From Hymenobacter sp. UV11 (GTDB lineage Bacteria > Bacteroidota > Bacteroidia > Cytophagales > Hymenobacteraceae), in NCBI RefSeq assembly GCF_004684095.1, contig NZ_SRII01000017.1, positions 1-64,000 on the forward strand: a stretch of DNA of 64,000 nucleotides, in the 5' to 3' direction. The stretch's first letter is position 1. Each line of letters starts with the position of its first letter. Positions 53,839 to 62,822 of the stretch are shown piece by piece. Position numbers and translations under genes: made by a program. Below the pieces are notes generated by a model that was given only the letters and a program-made list of their open reading frames with translations, made no database searches and was not told where the DNA came from.

Positions 53839-54855
53839 GTGATTCGAAAGCTTCTCTCTACTATCCATATCCTGCCAGAACCCCAGGCGTGCGTACTCAT
53901 GTACCACCGCATTGCCGCGCCGACGTCTGATATCTGGAACATCGCCGTGGAGTCCGCTAATTTTGAGCAGCACGTCCGGGTACTTAAAGTCTCGTATCAC
54001 GTCGTTTCCACGACGGAGTTAGTAGAATCGATAGCTCGCCAGACGATAAGAAAGAACAGCGTGGCTTTGACGTTTGACGACGGCTATGCGGATAATTTCT
54101 TAGTTGCCAAGCCAATTCTGGACCATTACGGGCTGCCTGCCACATTTTTCATCACGTCCCATTATACGGACCAGAAAGAAGAATTCTGGTGGGATGAGCT
54201 TGAGCACCTAGTGCTGTTTTCGGTTCACCTCCCATGTCTCTTCTCGCATACAATTAGCGGTCAGTTCATTGAGGTCTCTTTAGGAGCCGAAGCCAGCCTA
54301 AGCCCCAATGCCCAGCAGCAACACCAGCACTGGGATGCCAGCGAAACACCGCCCACCGCACGGTGCGCCCTATTTCTTCGCCTCTGGCAACTGCTGCGCC
54401 CCCTCCCCTATCTGGAACAGCAGCTGCACCTGCAGCGCATCCGACAATGGGCCGGCGCCATTCCCAGCCAACGGCTCGCTTACAGAAGCATGTCACTGAA
54501 TCAACTGCAATCTTTAAGCAGTAGCCCATTGCATGAGCTTGGCATACATACAGTATCTCACCCAGCGCTGGCCTCCCATTCGCCTGATTTTCAGCGGCAA
54601 GAATTACTGAGTAACCAATCTTTTTTGGAAAAGGCCACGGGTAAAAAGCCGAACGTTATTGCCTATCCCTACGGCAGCTACAATCAGGAAACAATCGAGG
54701 CCGTAACGGAGGCAGGATGCAAGGCGGCATTTACAACGGAAGAAAGAACAGTCAACCGTTGGTCGGACCGCTACCGTCTCGGCCGCTTTCAAGTACCCAA
54801 TTGCACCGGAGCTACATTTACGCAGCGCCTGCAGCAGTGGCAGAAAAGAGATTAA
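53839..54855 (+). CDS. Polysaccharide deacetylase family protein
   Basis: 338 aa from GTG 53839, five bases after the upstream stop. NodB fold with QACVLMYHRIAAPTSDIWN, VALTFDDGYADNFLVAKPIL (first D-D motif, about residues 74-82), LGIHTVSHPALASH (H-x3-H, about 234-240) and VIAYPYGSYNQETIEAV. A long insertion between the first and second motifs (about 120-215) is unusual for NodB domains. It probably removes acetyl groups from an amino sugar of the polymer. Confidence 0.85.
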   Translation: MIRKLLSTIHILPEPQACVLMYHRIAAPTSDIWNIAVESANFEQHVRVLKVSYHVVSTTELVESIARQTIRKNSVALTFDDGYADNFLVAKPILDHYGLPATFFITSHYTDQKEEFWWDELEHLVLFSVHLPCLFSHTISGQFIEVSLGAEASLSPNAQQQHQHWDASETPPTARCALFLRLWQLLRPLPYLEQQLHLQRIRQWAGAIPSQRLAYRSMSLNQLQSLSSSPLHELGIHTVSHPALASHSPDFQRQELLSNQSFLEKATGKKPNVIAYPYGSYNQETIEAVTEAGCKAAFTTEERTVNRWSDRYRLGRFQVPNCTGATFTQRLQQWQKRD

Positions 54856-54864
54856 CCCGACTCC

Positions 54865-55788
54865 ATGGCCCTTACTGCCCTTCCGCTTGTCACCGTCGTA
54901 ATTGCCTTCTTAAACGAAGAGCGATTCCTTACTGAGGCAGTTGAGAGCGTGCTGAAGCAGACTTACTCGCATTGGGAGCTTATGTTGGTAGATGATGGCT
55001 CTACCGACCAAAGCACGGTCCTGGCGCAATCGTACGCCAAACTGCTTCCTGACAGAATTCACTACTGCGAGCACGAAGGCCACTGCAACAAAGGCCTGAG
55101 TGCCAGCCGAAATCATGGAATTCGCAAAGGTAATGGGCATTTAATTGCCCTGCTCGACGCCGACGATGTCTGGCTACCCGACAAGCTCACCAGACAAGTA
55201 GCCGTCTTTCGTAACCACCCAGTCATCGCTCTAGTTGCGGAAGCTTCACTGTACTGGTATAGCTGGAGTTTATCGGAGAAAGCGGACCGCGCCATACCAG
55301 TCGGTGTACCTGCTGACCGGGCTTATGTGCCTCCTCAGCTTTTATTTGCTATGTACCCCTTAGGCTCCCATTCTGCACCGTGCCCATCGGGGTTGATGTT
55401 TAACAGGGAGGCCTTTGTAGCAGTGGGAGGATTTGAAGAGTCTTTTGCGGATAACTATCAGCTATACGAAGACCAAGCCTTTCTCAGTAAGATATATTTA
55501 AGAAAATTTGTTTATATATCATCCGACTGTAATAATCTATACCGCCAACGCCAAGGATCCATTGTGCAATCAGTGAAGGAGAATGGACATTATGATGACG
55601 TACGGGGATATTTCCTGCAATGGTTTTTAACCTACCTGAAGCAAGAAGGCGTCGCCAACAAGAAGTTAATTAAGCTGGTAAGACAGTGTCTCTTGCCTTA
55701 TCACCACCCAATTATTTATCGCTTCCTGAAAGTGCCTTTGGACAGGGCGCTCAGTAAGGCTGCGAGGCTAATACGGCAATATGCGTGA
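54865..55788 (+). CDS. Family 2 glycosyltransferase
   Basis: 307 aa. PLVTVVIAFLNEERFLTEAV, LVDDGSTDQSTVLAQSY, SASRNHGIRKGNGHLIALLD, DADDVWLPDKL (DADD), then VGGFEESFADNYQLYEDQAF. No membrane helix. It overlaps the following GT2 by 4 bp (ATGA) and begins 9 bp after the deacetylase. Confidence 0.88.
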   Translation: MALTALPLVTVVIAFLNEERFLTEAVESVLKQTYSHWELMLVDDGSTDQSTVLAQSYAKLLPDRIHYCEHEGHCNKGLSASRNHGIRKGNGHLIALLDADDVWLPDKLTRQVAVFRNHPVIALVAEASLYWYSWSLSEKADRAIPVGVPADRAYVPPQLLFAMYPLGSHSAPCPSGLMFNREAFVAVGGFEESFADNYQLYEDQAFLSKIYLRKFVYISSDCNNLYRQRQGSIVQSVKENGHYDDVRGYFLQWFLTYLKQEGVANKKLIKLVRQCLLPYHHPIIYRFLKVPLDRALSKAARLIRQYA

Positions 55789-56783
55789 TGGATGCTCCTA
55801 AAATGTCCGTTATAATGCCGGTCTATAACGCCCAGCAGTTTTTGGCTGAAGCAATAGATAGTATTCTGCTGCAATCTTTTACCAATTTCGAATTCATCAT
55901 TATAGATGATTGCTCTGGTGACTGCAGCCCCAGCATTGTTCAATCGTATGATGACCCTCGAATCAGGTTTTACCGGAATGAGCAAAATCTCGGAATCAGC
56001 CACACCCTAAACAGAGCTATCTCATTAGCAAGTAGCGACTTAATTGCCCGCATGGATGCGGATGACCGGAGCCACCCGCAACGACTGCAAATACAGTACG
56101 ATTACCTGCAGGCGCACCCGGCGTGTGCAATGGTCTCTTGCTTCGTCAAAGTAATTGCCGAGGATGGCACCTTTATTCGCCAGGATGCTTTCGACAATGC
56201 TTTTTACTATTATAACCTAACGTTTATCTGCTGGATTTACCATTCCACTGTTGTTTACCGAAAACAAGCCGTTCAACAGGTTGGGCTGTATACGGTGCCT
56301 TACTCCGAAGATTTTGAGCTATTCTGGCAGCTTTCCAGACGGTTTATCATCGCCAACCTATCAACCGTATTACTGGATTATCGGGAAACAAAGCAGAGCT
56401 TACACCAGACAATCAGGAAGCAAGAGTACTTGCAAGCGCAACAGGAACAGGTACTGCGCAACATACGCTACTACACCAGCGACTCCTTTCCCATTAAAGA
56501 GAGCCACATCCAGTGCTTACAGCATAATTTCCAGCCTTTACTCGCAGAGCAAAGCGTCAAAAGCATCATGAAAGCTCTTGAGAAATTGAATTTTATATCC
56601 CATTGCATCGCGGCAAGAAGCAATATCAACCTTGATAGGAGCGCCATAGAAGATGCCGCCGCTCATAAAAAGGCATTCATTGTTTCATTCTACGCCAAAA
56701 ATTTATCAAAATCCAAAGGCATTTGGCTACTAATACGCTTAAAATCTTTTCGATTAATATTATGGGAATTTTTGCACATATAA
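55785..56783 (+). CDS. Family 2 glycosyltransferase
   Basis: 332 aa. MSVIMPVYNAQQFLAEAIDS, IIDDCSGDCSPSIVQSYDD, SSDLIARMDADDRSHPQRLQ (DADD), STVVYRKQAVQQVGLYTVPY and SEDFELFWQLSRRF. Coupled to the upstream GT2 by a 4-bp overlap. It is the last glycosyltransferase of the right locus before an IS relic. Confidence 0.88.
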   Translation: MMDAPKMSVIMPVYNAQQFLAEAIDSILLQSFTNFEFIIIDDCSGDCSPSIVQSYDDPRIRFYRNEQNLGISHTLNRAISLASSDLIARMDADDRSHPQRLQIQYDYLQAHPACAMVSCFVKVIAEDGTFIRQDAFDNAFYYYNLTFICWIYHSTVVYRKQAVQQVGLYTVPYSEDFELFWQLSRRFIIANLSTVLLDYRETKQSLHQTIRKQEYLQAQQEQVLRNIRYYTSDSFPIKESHIQCLQHNFQPLLAEQSVKSIMKALEKLNFISHCIAARSNINLDRSAIEDAAAHKKAFIVSFYAKNLSKSKGIWLLIRLKSFRLILWEFLHI

Positions 56784-56843
56784 CTTATATTACTAAACGA
56801 CTATGGACTGTATGTATACGGCCCATAGCCGGCCGCGTGGGAG

Positions 56844-57011
56844 GAAGCTCAGGCCAAGAAAGCTCGTTGCTGGGTTGTGCAGTGCATTCACTCCTGGATC
56901 AACCACTTCCGCCACCTGCTGATTCGTTAGGCTAGAATGCCCGGAAACTACCTGGCCCTACTCCGTATTGCCTGCGCCCGAATCAGGTGGTACAAGTATC
57001 TTTTTGGCTGA
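56844..57011 (+). pseudogene. IS5-family transposase, C-terminal fragment
   Basis: In frame: EAQAKKARCWVVQCIHSWIN then HFRHLLIR, TAG where W is expected, then ARMPGNYLALLRIACARIRW and YKYLFG with a TGA stop at 57009-57011. The CIHSWINHFRHLLIR part is the E-region (usually ERTHSWLNRFRRLLIR) of IS5/IS1031-type enzymes. No ends found. A relic between the last GT2 and the methyltransferase. Confidence 0.75.
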
Positions 57012-57211
57012 AGCCGTTTGCCTATTCGGAAAGACGCTTAGTGAGTAAGGAAACTCTAAATTTTAAGCGATAAATTGGTTAAAATAGTTTTGAAGGCTTA
57101 CCTTAGTCAAATCAGGGCAATCTAGAAACTTGGTTTACAGGATTTTGATTTATTTAATTTAATTATTTGAATTTTTAATACTTAATTATTAACTATTAAT
57201 ACATCCAGCCG
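57012..57211. other. AT-rich gap before the methyltransferase
   Basis: No gene seen. The last 60 bases are very AT-rich and may hold the promoter of the next gene; no specific element could be assigned. Confidence 0.35.
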
Positions 57212-58081
57212 ATGATTGCTCAGCTTACTCCGTTTCTTCATCCCGGTGTCGATGTTCATGAGCGGGAGCATTATGTCGAGATACCTATTCGCTCGACCAC
57301 AGCAGGCTTACTGGCTAATGTTTATTACTTTAACCACTCAGAATGGGCCGAAGAATACCTGACGTATTGCCACCGCAGCGAGTCATTCCGAAGCCGTTGG
57401 CAGGCGGCACTGGGTGATTGGACCGGTAAAATAGTCGTTGACATCGGCTGTGGGCCAGGCAACATCTTCGCCACGCTGCAAGGCAAGCCGGAACTGCTAA
57501 TTGGCATCGACGTGGCTCCCAAGTCACTGGAGCTAGCGAAGAATTTAGGGTACACCACTGTGCTGGCCGATGCTACTTCCTTGCCCTTTGTGTCCGGCTT
57601 TGCCGACGTGGTGATGCTCAATGCGACTCTGCACCACTGCGAAGACATGGAGGCTATTCTGGCGGAAGCAGCCCGGCTAGTGAAGCCCGGTGGGCTGCTG
57701 GTAACGGACCACGATCCCCAGCGCAGCGCCTGGGACTACAAGGGCGTCGCGAAGCTGCTGTGGAATGGCCGATTGATTTTGTATAAGCTAATAGGAAAGG
57801 GCTTTCATAAAACGGACAGCCAGCAGCAATGGGGCCTAGCCTGCGAAATTCACCACAAGCCCGGCCACGGCGTCACTAAGGACATGTTCCGCCAGATTTT
57901 GCAGCCACTGGACTTCGAGGTCGCCGTTTATCCTCATAATCACGACCAGGGGGCCGCTGTGCTGCAAGGCCAGAGGGGCAAAGCCGAACTCAAGTACCAA
58001 GTTGGTAACCTGCTTTCGGGCCGCAACCCTAATGCGGATGAGAGTGCCCTGACGCTGATGTGCGTGGCGAAGCGCCGCTAG
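57212..58081 (+). CDS. SAM-dependent methyltransferase
   Basis: 289 aa, class I Rossmann methyltransferase. Motif I IVVDIGCGPGNIFATL (about residues 75-90), acidic end of strand 2 in LLIGIDVAPKSLEL, ADATSLPFVSGFADVVMLNA, and motif near LHHCEDMEAILAEAARLVKP. The first 70 residues (TPFLHPGVDVHEREHYVEIP) resemble no defined domain. It could methylate a sugar or a lipid-linked intermediate. It is the last gene of the locus and is followed after 60 bp by a long palindrome. Confidence 0.84.
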   Translation: MIAQLTPFLHPGVDVHEREHYVEIPIRSTTAGLLANVYYFNHSEWAEEYLTYCHRSESFRSRWQAALGDWTGKIVVDIGCGPGNIFATLQGKPELLIGIDVAPKSLELAKNLGYTTVLADATSLPFVSGFADVVMLNATLHHCEDMEAILAEAARLVKPGGLLVTDHDPQRSAWDYKGVAKLLWNGRLILYKLIGKGFHKTDSQQQWGLACEIHHKPGHGVTKDMFRQILQPLDFEVAVYPHNHDQGAAVLQGQRGKAELKYQVGNLLSGRNPNADESALTLMCVAKRR

Positions 58082-58141
58082 GGTGGCTGAAATGATTGGG
58101 AAATTACTTCTAGTCAATTTTATATTAGCTCAAACTGCGTA

Positions 58142-58199
58142 AGCTTGCTGTCGGTCAAGACATGAAACACCTGTTTCATGTCTTGACCGACAGCAAGCT
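58142..58199. repeat. Perfect 28-bp-arm palindrome
   Basis: Left arm starts AGCTTGCTGTCGGTCAAGAC and right arm, after a centre of only two bases (CC, 58170-58171), is its exact complement through 58199. 28 of 28 bases pair. No T run follows, so it is not a typical terminator. It may come from two inverted copies of an IS end or be a strong hairpin ending the locus transcript. Confidence 0.93.
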
Positions 58200-58526
58200 A
58201 GTATCGATGAAACGATGCCACGCTGGCCCGGTAGACGCAAACTTGAGGAGCATCGTCTGGACAACCTTCTCCCCTAGCACGACGCGCTGGCTTGTCGAAA
58301 ATCCGCTTTTTCCAGCATCCTTTTCTTGCTGTTCATGTTCAGGGCCAACTTTCCCCGGTCTGCTGGCTGTTAAATCGCCCAAATACTTTATGCGCACTGT
58401 CAGCTGGCGGCAGCCGGCGGCGGTTGAGGGAAACCCGACATCGTCTCTTTGAAGTCTCAGAGGGAGTAGGGAAATAAAAGCGCTAGATACCTTTAGGTCA
58501 TGTCAAGCTAAGCCTATCCTACTGGT
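58200..58526. other. Non-coding stretch between palindrome and IS5 relic
   Basis: Open frames on both strands (for example 58176-58397 minus) have no recognisable family. Probably non-coding or a decayed insertion. The left end of the IS5 relic is likely inside 58490-58530 (a TGTCAAGCTAAGCC motif is present). Confidence 0.4.
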
Positions 58527-59313
58527 TTGACAGACACTGAGTGGTGGTTGGTCGAGCCCTACGTGCGCACCAACGGCTATGGTCGGCCGCCCTTTCCCAG
58601 CAAGCGCGAGCTACTTAACGCTATTTTTTACCAATTGCGGGCCGGCAGCGCCTGGCACCTGCTGCTCTACGATTTGCTCCCTGGCGCACGGTGTATAAGC
58701 AGTTTGAAGCCTGGCGCAAGGACGGCACCTGGGACCGCTTGCTCGACGGTCTACGGTGGCAAGTGCGCCAGTTGACGCGCGAAGCCGAACCCACGGCCGG
58801 GGTCATCGACTCGCAGTCCGTGCGCAGGGGCAGTAAAAGGGGGGCTACCACGGCTACGACGCCGGCAAGCAAGTAGCTGGTTGTAAGCGTCATATCGCCG
58901 TCGACACGCAGGTTTTGTCCCTAGCTGTGCTCGTGCAGCCGGCCAGGGTGCAGGACCCAGTCGGCGCGGCTCCGGTGCTGGTGCAGGCCAAGGCCCGGGC
59001 GCCTGACTTGCAGGTGTTCTGAGCCGATGCCCGCTACCAGGGGCCGCTGGCGGCCACGGTGCTGAGCCTGCGCGTGGAGGTAGTCCGGGCCCCACCCGGC
59101 ACCAAGGGCTTCGTGGTACTGCCCCGACGCTGGGTCGTGGAGTGTTCCTTCTGCTGGCTCAGCAAGTACCGCCGGGTAGCTGGCCGCGACTACGAAACCA
59201 ATCCGCGTACTAGTAAAGCCGTTATCAAAGCATGCTTCTGCCATTTGATGCTGCGACGATTAGCTAAAGGACTCCTCCTGAACATAGCTATTAATTTTCC
59301 CCATTCCCGCTAA
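58527..59313 (+). pseudogene. IS5-family transposase, several frameshifts
   Basis: Frame 1 (58527): LTDTEWWLVEPYV, GRPPFPSKRELLNAIFYQLR (DUF4096-like N-terminus). Frame 2: YKQFEAWRKDGTWDRLLDGL and GVIDSQSVRRGSKRG, where D of the catalytic triad is seen. Frame 3: KGFVVLPRRWVVECSFCWLS, KYRRVAGRDYETNPRTSKAV, the E-region (WVVERTFSWL in active proteins; here ECSF). At least two frame changes and several unusual residues. Relic. Confidence 0.82.
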
Positions 59314-60051
59314 GAGTATCTCATCCAATAATCTGCTGCCAGGTAATGCAAAACCACTTTTTAGCTTATAAAATCTATTAGTTTGCTTAGTTACTCAGCT
59401 AAACCGTAACCCCACTGACCTGCTAAGAAATTGGTTTTATAAGGCCTACTACCCTGCTCAAAACCACCTGCTGCGCTGTACCGGTTGTTGCCGAAGAACT
59501 TGTTAAAAATATTCTGTGAAACTTATAAAATCCATCAGTGAGCCGTGTCAGAGTACTAAGAGGGCTTTTAAGGTAGCTAATTAAGGTGCGTATAGCATAA
59601 AAAGGTAGTAAAATCTTTAAAAAATTTAATCCCATTTTATGCTTATTTAGATTCCTTTTTTTGTTGTTTTCGATCGAGTATCGTCCTAAATCACTACTTT
59701 GAATGCTTTTTTACTTTAGCTTCAACAAACTTGTAAGTATTTTAAATATTTTCAGGGCTCACAAATTTTTGTGCCTCAGTATTTTAAGTGGCTTAACTAA
59801 TAGGTTTTATAAGCTGACTAATAGCTCTTGTTAACGGAACTATCAGTTAACGCCCCTATGCCCAACTAATAGATTTTATAAGTCAAGTGCTTCGGCCGCC
59901 GTTCCGGCTGTGCCGGGATGATTCCACTAACTAATAGGTTTTATAAGCCACTGTCGTCAAGCAGTCCGATCTTGTTGATAGGTTTCGGTTTTGGCTCTAT
60001 TACTTACTAATTTGAGCCGTATGTTTATTCAGTACCACCACTGTAGCAGCT
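59314..60051. other. Iteron-type replication origin region
   Basis: 738 bp without gene, AT-rich, between the IS5 relic and the Rep_3 gene. It holds at least six iteron-like sequences, three of them directly repeated within 150 bp of the Rep start. This is the usual layout of the origin of iteron plasmids, with the initiator gene just downstream. Whether the origin still fires cannot be told. Confidence 0.75.
59365..59947. repeat. Iterons with consensus CTAATAGGTTTTATAAG
   Basis: Three direct copies at 59797-59813, 59866-59882 and 59931-59947 (spacing 69 and 65 bp; the second has A for G at the eighth position). A weaker direct copy at 59427-59443 and two inverted copies at 59365-59381 and 59522-59538. 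Spacing is larger than in classical iterons (20-22 bp). The inverted pair upstream may take part in autoregulation or pairing. Confidence 0.82.
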
Positions 60052-60846
60052 ATGGCCGCAACCGAATCTGCCATTCCGATTGAAATCCGGCAGCATAACG
60101 CACTGACGACGGCCCGCTACGAAATGAGTGCCTGCGAGATGGATATCGTTTTTTCGCTGCTCTCCAAGCTCAGCAAGCAGGATAAGGCCAGCACCATTTA
60201 TGAAATCAAAGTGCAGGAGCTCACCGGCCGCACCTGGAACTACAAACAATTGCTGGACTCCACCGAGCACCTAAACAGCCGGGTCTACCACATCGACACG
60301 GGCAAGACCTTACTACAGGTCAGCTTGCTGGCCTCAGCGCTGTACCGCAAGGGTGAGGGTACCATTGAGCTGGAGATATCCGAGCGCATGCGACCCTACC
60401 TGATTGATCTGAAGAGCAACTTTACCAGCTACCGGCTGAAGGCCGCCTTTAGCCTCTCTAGCAAGTATGCCAAGCGCATCTACCAGCTGGCCTCGCAGTG
60501 GAAGGACATCGGAGAGACCAAAACTTACTCCCTGGACGAGTTCAAAGCCATGCTCAAGCTCAAGGACCTCTCGGGCAAGGAGCCCGAGCAGTACGCCCAG
60601 ATTTCCTCCCTGCAGAAGTATGTGCTCGACGTGGCTACCACTCAGATTAACGAGCACACTGACTTACGTATCAAGTACGAGCTACTGAAAAAAGGACGTT
60701 CCTATCAAAGTGTCAAGTTTTACGTCAATACCCAGGTGCCGCAGCAGCTGCCGCAATGCCGGGGCAGTTCTACGAAGCCCTTGGTAGTAGGTGGAAACCG
60801 CACAACTTCTACGCGCAGGCCCAGCGCGGTGGCCGTCACGACCTGA
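60052..60846 (+). CDS. Rep_3 family plasmid replication initiator
   Basis: 264 aa. Two winged-helix domains: N-terminal RQHNALTTARYEMSACEMDI and VFSLLSKLSKQD at about 13-44, the middle TGRTWNYKQLLDSTEHLNSR, and a C-terminal one with AAFSLSSKYAKRIYQLASQW (about 128-147) and YSLDEFKAMLKLKDL. Order and spacing match Rep_3/RepB initiators, which bind iterons to open the origin. The last 20 residues (STKPLVVGGNRTTSTRR) are low complexity and unlike the family. The iterons directly upstream confirm the role. A normally chromosomal gene pair (purE, purK) lies only 2 kb away. Confidence 0.9.
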   Translation: MAATESAIPIEIRQHNALTTARYEMSACEMDIVFSLLSKLSKQDKASTIYEIKVQELTGRTWNYKQLLDSTEHLNSRVYHIDTGKTLLQVSLLASALYRKGEGTIELEISERMRPYLIDLKSNFTSYRLKAAFSLSSKYAKRIYQLASQWKDIGETKTYSLDEFKAMLKLKDLSGKEPEQYAQISSLQKYVLDVATTQINEHTDLRIKYELLKKGRSYQSVKFYVNTQVPQQLPQCRGSSTKPLVVGGNRTTSTRRPSAVAVTT

Positions 60847-61010
60847 ATTGATAGAAGCAGAAAATTAGCGCTGCAGCTTCGTACGTGACTGGCTATTATT
60901 GCTTAACAATAGCCATTATCCCTAACCCGTAATGACTTAGAGTTTGTACGTCGGTGCTTTGCACAGCACAACTCACCGCTCAGCTACGTTTTTCACTAAT
61001 CGCAACGCTT

Positions 61011-62480
61011 ATGAGGAATCTGCTACTTGCTTGCTGCCTGTTACTTACCAGTCAGGCAGCAGCGCAGTTCACTGATTCCTTGAAGATATCGGCTGGCATT
61101 ATTGCCACCGCCGCTACGAAGAACTATCAGCCCCTGTGGATAACGGCCAACCGCTACGGCACTATTTCCGACCAGCAGCTCGATGCCGCCGCTTACCTGC
61201 GCGTTACCAACCAGCATGTCTTCGCCAAAAAACAGCCTGCTGGGGGCCCTAATCAAACCCCGAAGCCCGGCTTTTATATTGGGTACGGCGCGGAGCTCTA
61301 CAATAACAATCACTTCGGCAGCATATTTCTGGCGCAAGGGTACGCCCAGGCTGGCTACCGTACGTGGCAGCTGCGAGCGGGGCGCTACCGGGAGTTTACG
61401 GGGGAAATTGACCAGTCGCTCTCCAGCGGTTCCTTCGGCATCAGCGGTAATGCGCTGCCTATCCCGAAGATTGCTATTGCGGTGACTGACTACACGGCCG
61501 TCCCGTTCACGCACGGCTGGGTGCAGTTCAAGGGGCAGTTTGCCCACGGCTGGCTGGGCGATGCCAATGACATCCAGGGCGTTTACCTGCACCAAAAGTC
61601 CTTTTACCTGCGCGTTGGCAAGGAGCGATTAAGCTTCTACGGGGGCCTTACGCACTTTGCGCAGTGGGGGGGCACTTTCCCGTCGGGGCAGGCCCCCAGC
61701 CGTTTCACCGACTATCTCCGCATCCTTGTGGGCGCGAGTGGCAATGATGCCGACCCAGTATACCACCAGGGCCCGGTTGACATTGCTAATGCGGTCGGCA
61801 ACCACCTGATTATCCCCGATTTTGGGGTGACTTTTCGAAAGAACAGCTCCACTTTCCGGCTCTACACGCAAACTATCTTCGATAAAGGTGTAGGCGACAG
61901 TGCCAACACCAATAAGCGAGACGAGCTCGCGGGGCTGAAAATCCTGTGGCGCGACCGTTTGGTCGGCCTGAGTTGGGAAACTAGCAACCGCTCGCTGCTC
62001 CAGAAGGTACTGATCGAGGGCATCTATACCAAGTATCAAGGTGGGCCCATCATCTATAATGGCCGTGACAATTATTACAACAACGGCACGTATACCATGG
62101 GGTGGCAATACCAGAATCGCATTATCGGCACTCCGCTATTCATCAATCGTGCGGCCGCCGAAAATTATGGGTTCGATATGGCAGCCAATGCCATCAGCGG
62201 CTGGAGCATTGTCAGCAACCGGGTTATTGGCTTGCACCTAGGAGCTAAGGGGAGCCTGAGCGGTCGCTTAACCTATCGCCTGCTGGCCACGCACGTGCGG
62301 CATTACGGCAACTACTATGACGACGCGTATTTCACGCCGGCCAAGGACCAAACCCACCTGCTCCTTGAACTCCCCTATCACTTTCCGCACTTCTCAGTTA
62401 CTGTAGCGGCCGCGAGTGACTTTGGTGATTTATCAAATAATACTGCCGGAATGCTCCGCTGGGATTGGATCTTGCGCTAA
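61011..62480 (+). CDS. Capsule assembly Wzi family protein
   Basis: 489 aa from ATG 61011, which gives a clean signal peptide (MRNLLLACCLLLTSQAAAQF). The rest is rich in beta strands ending in aromatic residues, as in an outer-membrane barrel: YIGYGAELYNNNHFGSIFLA, AGRYREFTGEIDQSLSSGS, HGWLGDANDIQGVYLHQKSF, YFTPAKDQTHLLLELPYHF. The pattern SSGSFGISGNALPIPKI and HG-x-x-x-G-x-F are typical of Bacteroidota Wzi-like proteins. Wzi anchors capsule to the cell surface, which fits the two polysaccharide loci on the left. An upstream in-frame start at 60954 is possible but less likely. Confidence 0.85.
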   Translation: MRNLLLACCLLLTSQAAAQFTDSLKISAGIIATAATKNYQPLWITANRYGTISDQQLDAAAYLRVTNQHVFAKKQPAGGPNQTPKPGFYIGYGAELYNNNHFGSIFLAQGYAQAGYRTWQLRAGRYREFTGEIDQSLSSGSFGISGNALPIPKIAIAVTDYTAVPFTHGWVQFKGQFAHGWLGDANDIQGVYLHQKSFYLRVGKERLSFYGGLTHFAQWGGTFPSGQAPSRFTDYLRILVGASGNDADPVYHQGPVDIANAVGNHLIIPDFGVTFRKNSSTFRLYTQTIFDKGVGDSANTNKRDELAGLKILWRDRLVGLSWETSNRSLLQKVLIEGIYTKYQGGPIIYNGRDNYYNNGTYTMGWQYQNRIIGTPLFINRAAAENYGFDMAANAISGWSIVSNRVIGLHLGAKGSLSGRLTYRLLATHVRHYGNYYDDAYFTPAKDQTHLLLELPYHFPHFSVTVAAASDFGDLSNNTAGMLRWDWILR

Positions 62481-62822
62481 CGAACAGAGAGAACATAAAA
62501 AAGTGTGGGGCAGTTGGGGCGAACAGCCTCACCGGCTAACTTGGAAGGTCATGACCCAACCAGCTCCTACCCTACTTCAGCTCCTGACCGCTTAGCGGCG
62601 CATCACTGACGACGGAAGATACCGAAGCCGGAACCACCTTCACGCGGGAATGCATGAAATCCAAATCTCAGAACACGCCCCTTATCCACCAGACGTTGAA
62701 AGGCCGGGTAGATATGGTAATTTTGGGGGCGGAAGTCCTGCTCATCTGGCGTACGCTTGTCGAAGCATGACATTCTGGTTCAACTAAATACCGCATTTAC
62801 AGTAGCAGCTGATTCGTTTTCC
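62481..62822. other. Gap between Wzi-like gene and purE
   Basis: 342 bp. It holds the small minus-strand frame at 62603-62773, otherwise nothing recognised. The purE promoter should lie here. Confidence 0.4.
62603..62773 (-). CDS. Small unassigned frame, 56 aa
   Basis: From ATG 62773: MSCFDKRTPDEQDFRPQNYH, then IYPAFQRLVDKGRVLRFGFH and AFPREGGSGFGIFRRQ, stop at 62603-62605. The YPAFQRLVDKGRVLRFGF part resembles a winged helix, but no family can be named. Divergent to purE, no clear ribosome-binding site. It may be a fragment of a lost gene or chance. Confidence 0.3.
   Translation of the reverse strand: MSCFDKRTPDEQDFRPQNYHIYPAFQRLVDKGRVLRFGFHAFPREGGSGFGIFRRQ

Noticed and set aside
58176..58397. 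73-codon minus-strand frame beside the palindrome
   Set aside because: It starts in non-coding sequence, ends inside the palindrome and shows no family pattern.
59365..59947. CRISPR array
   Set aside because: Repeats are 17 bp, vary in orientation and spacing, and sit before a Rep_3 gene, which fits iterons.
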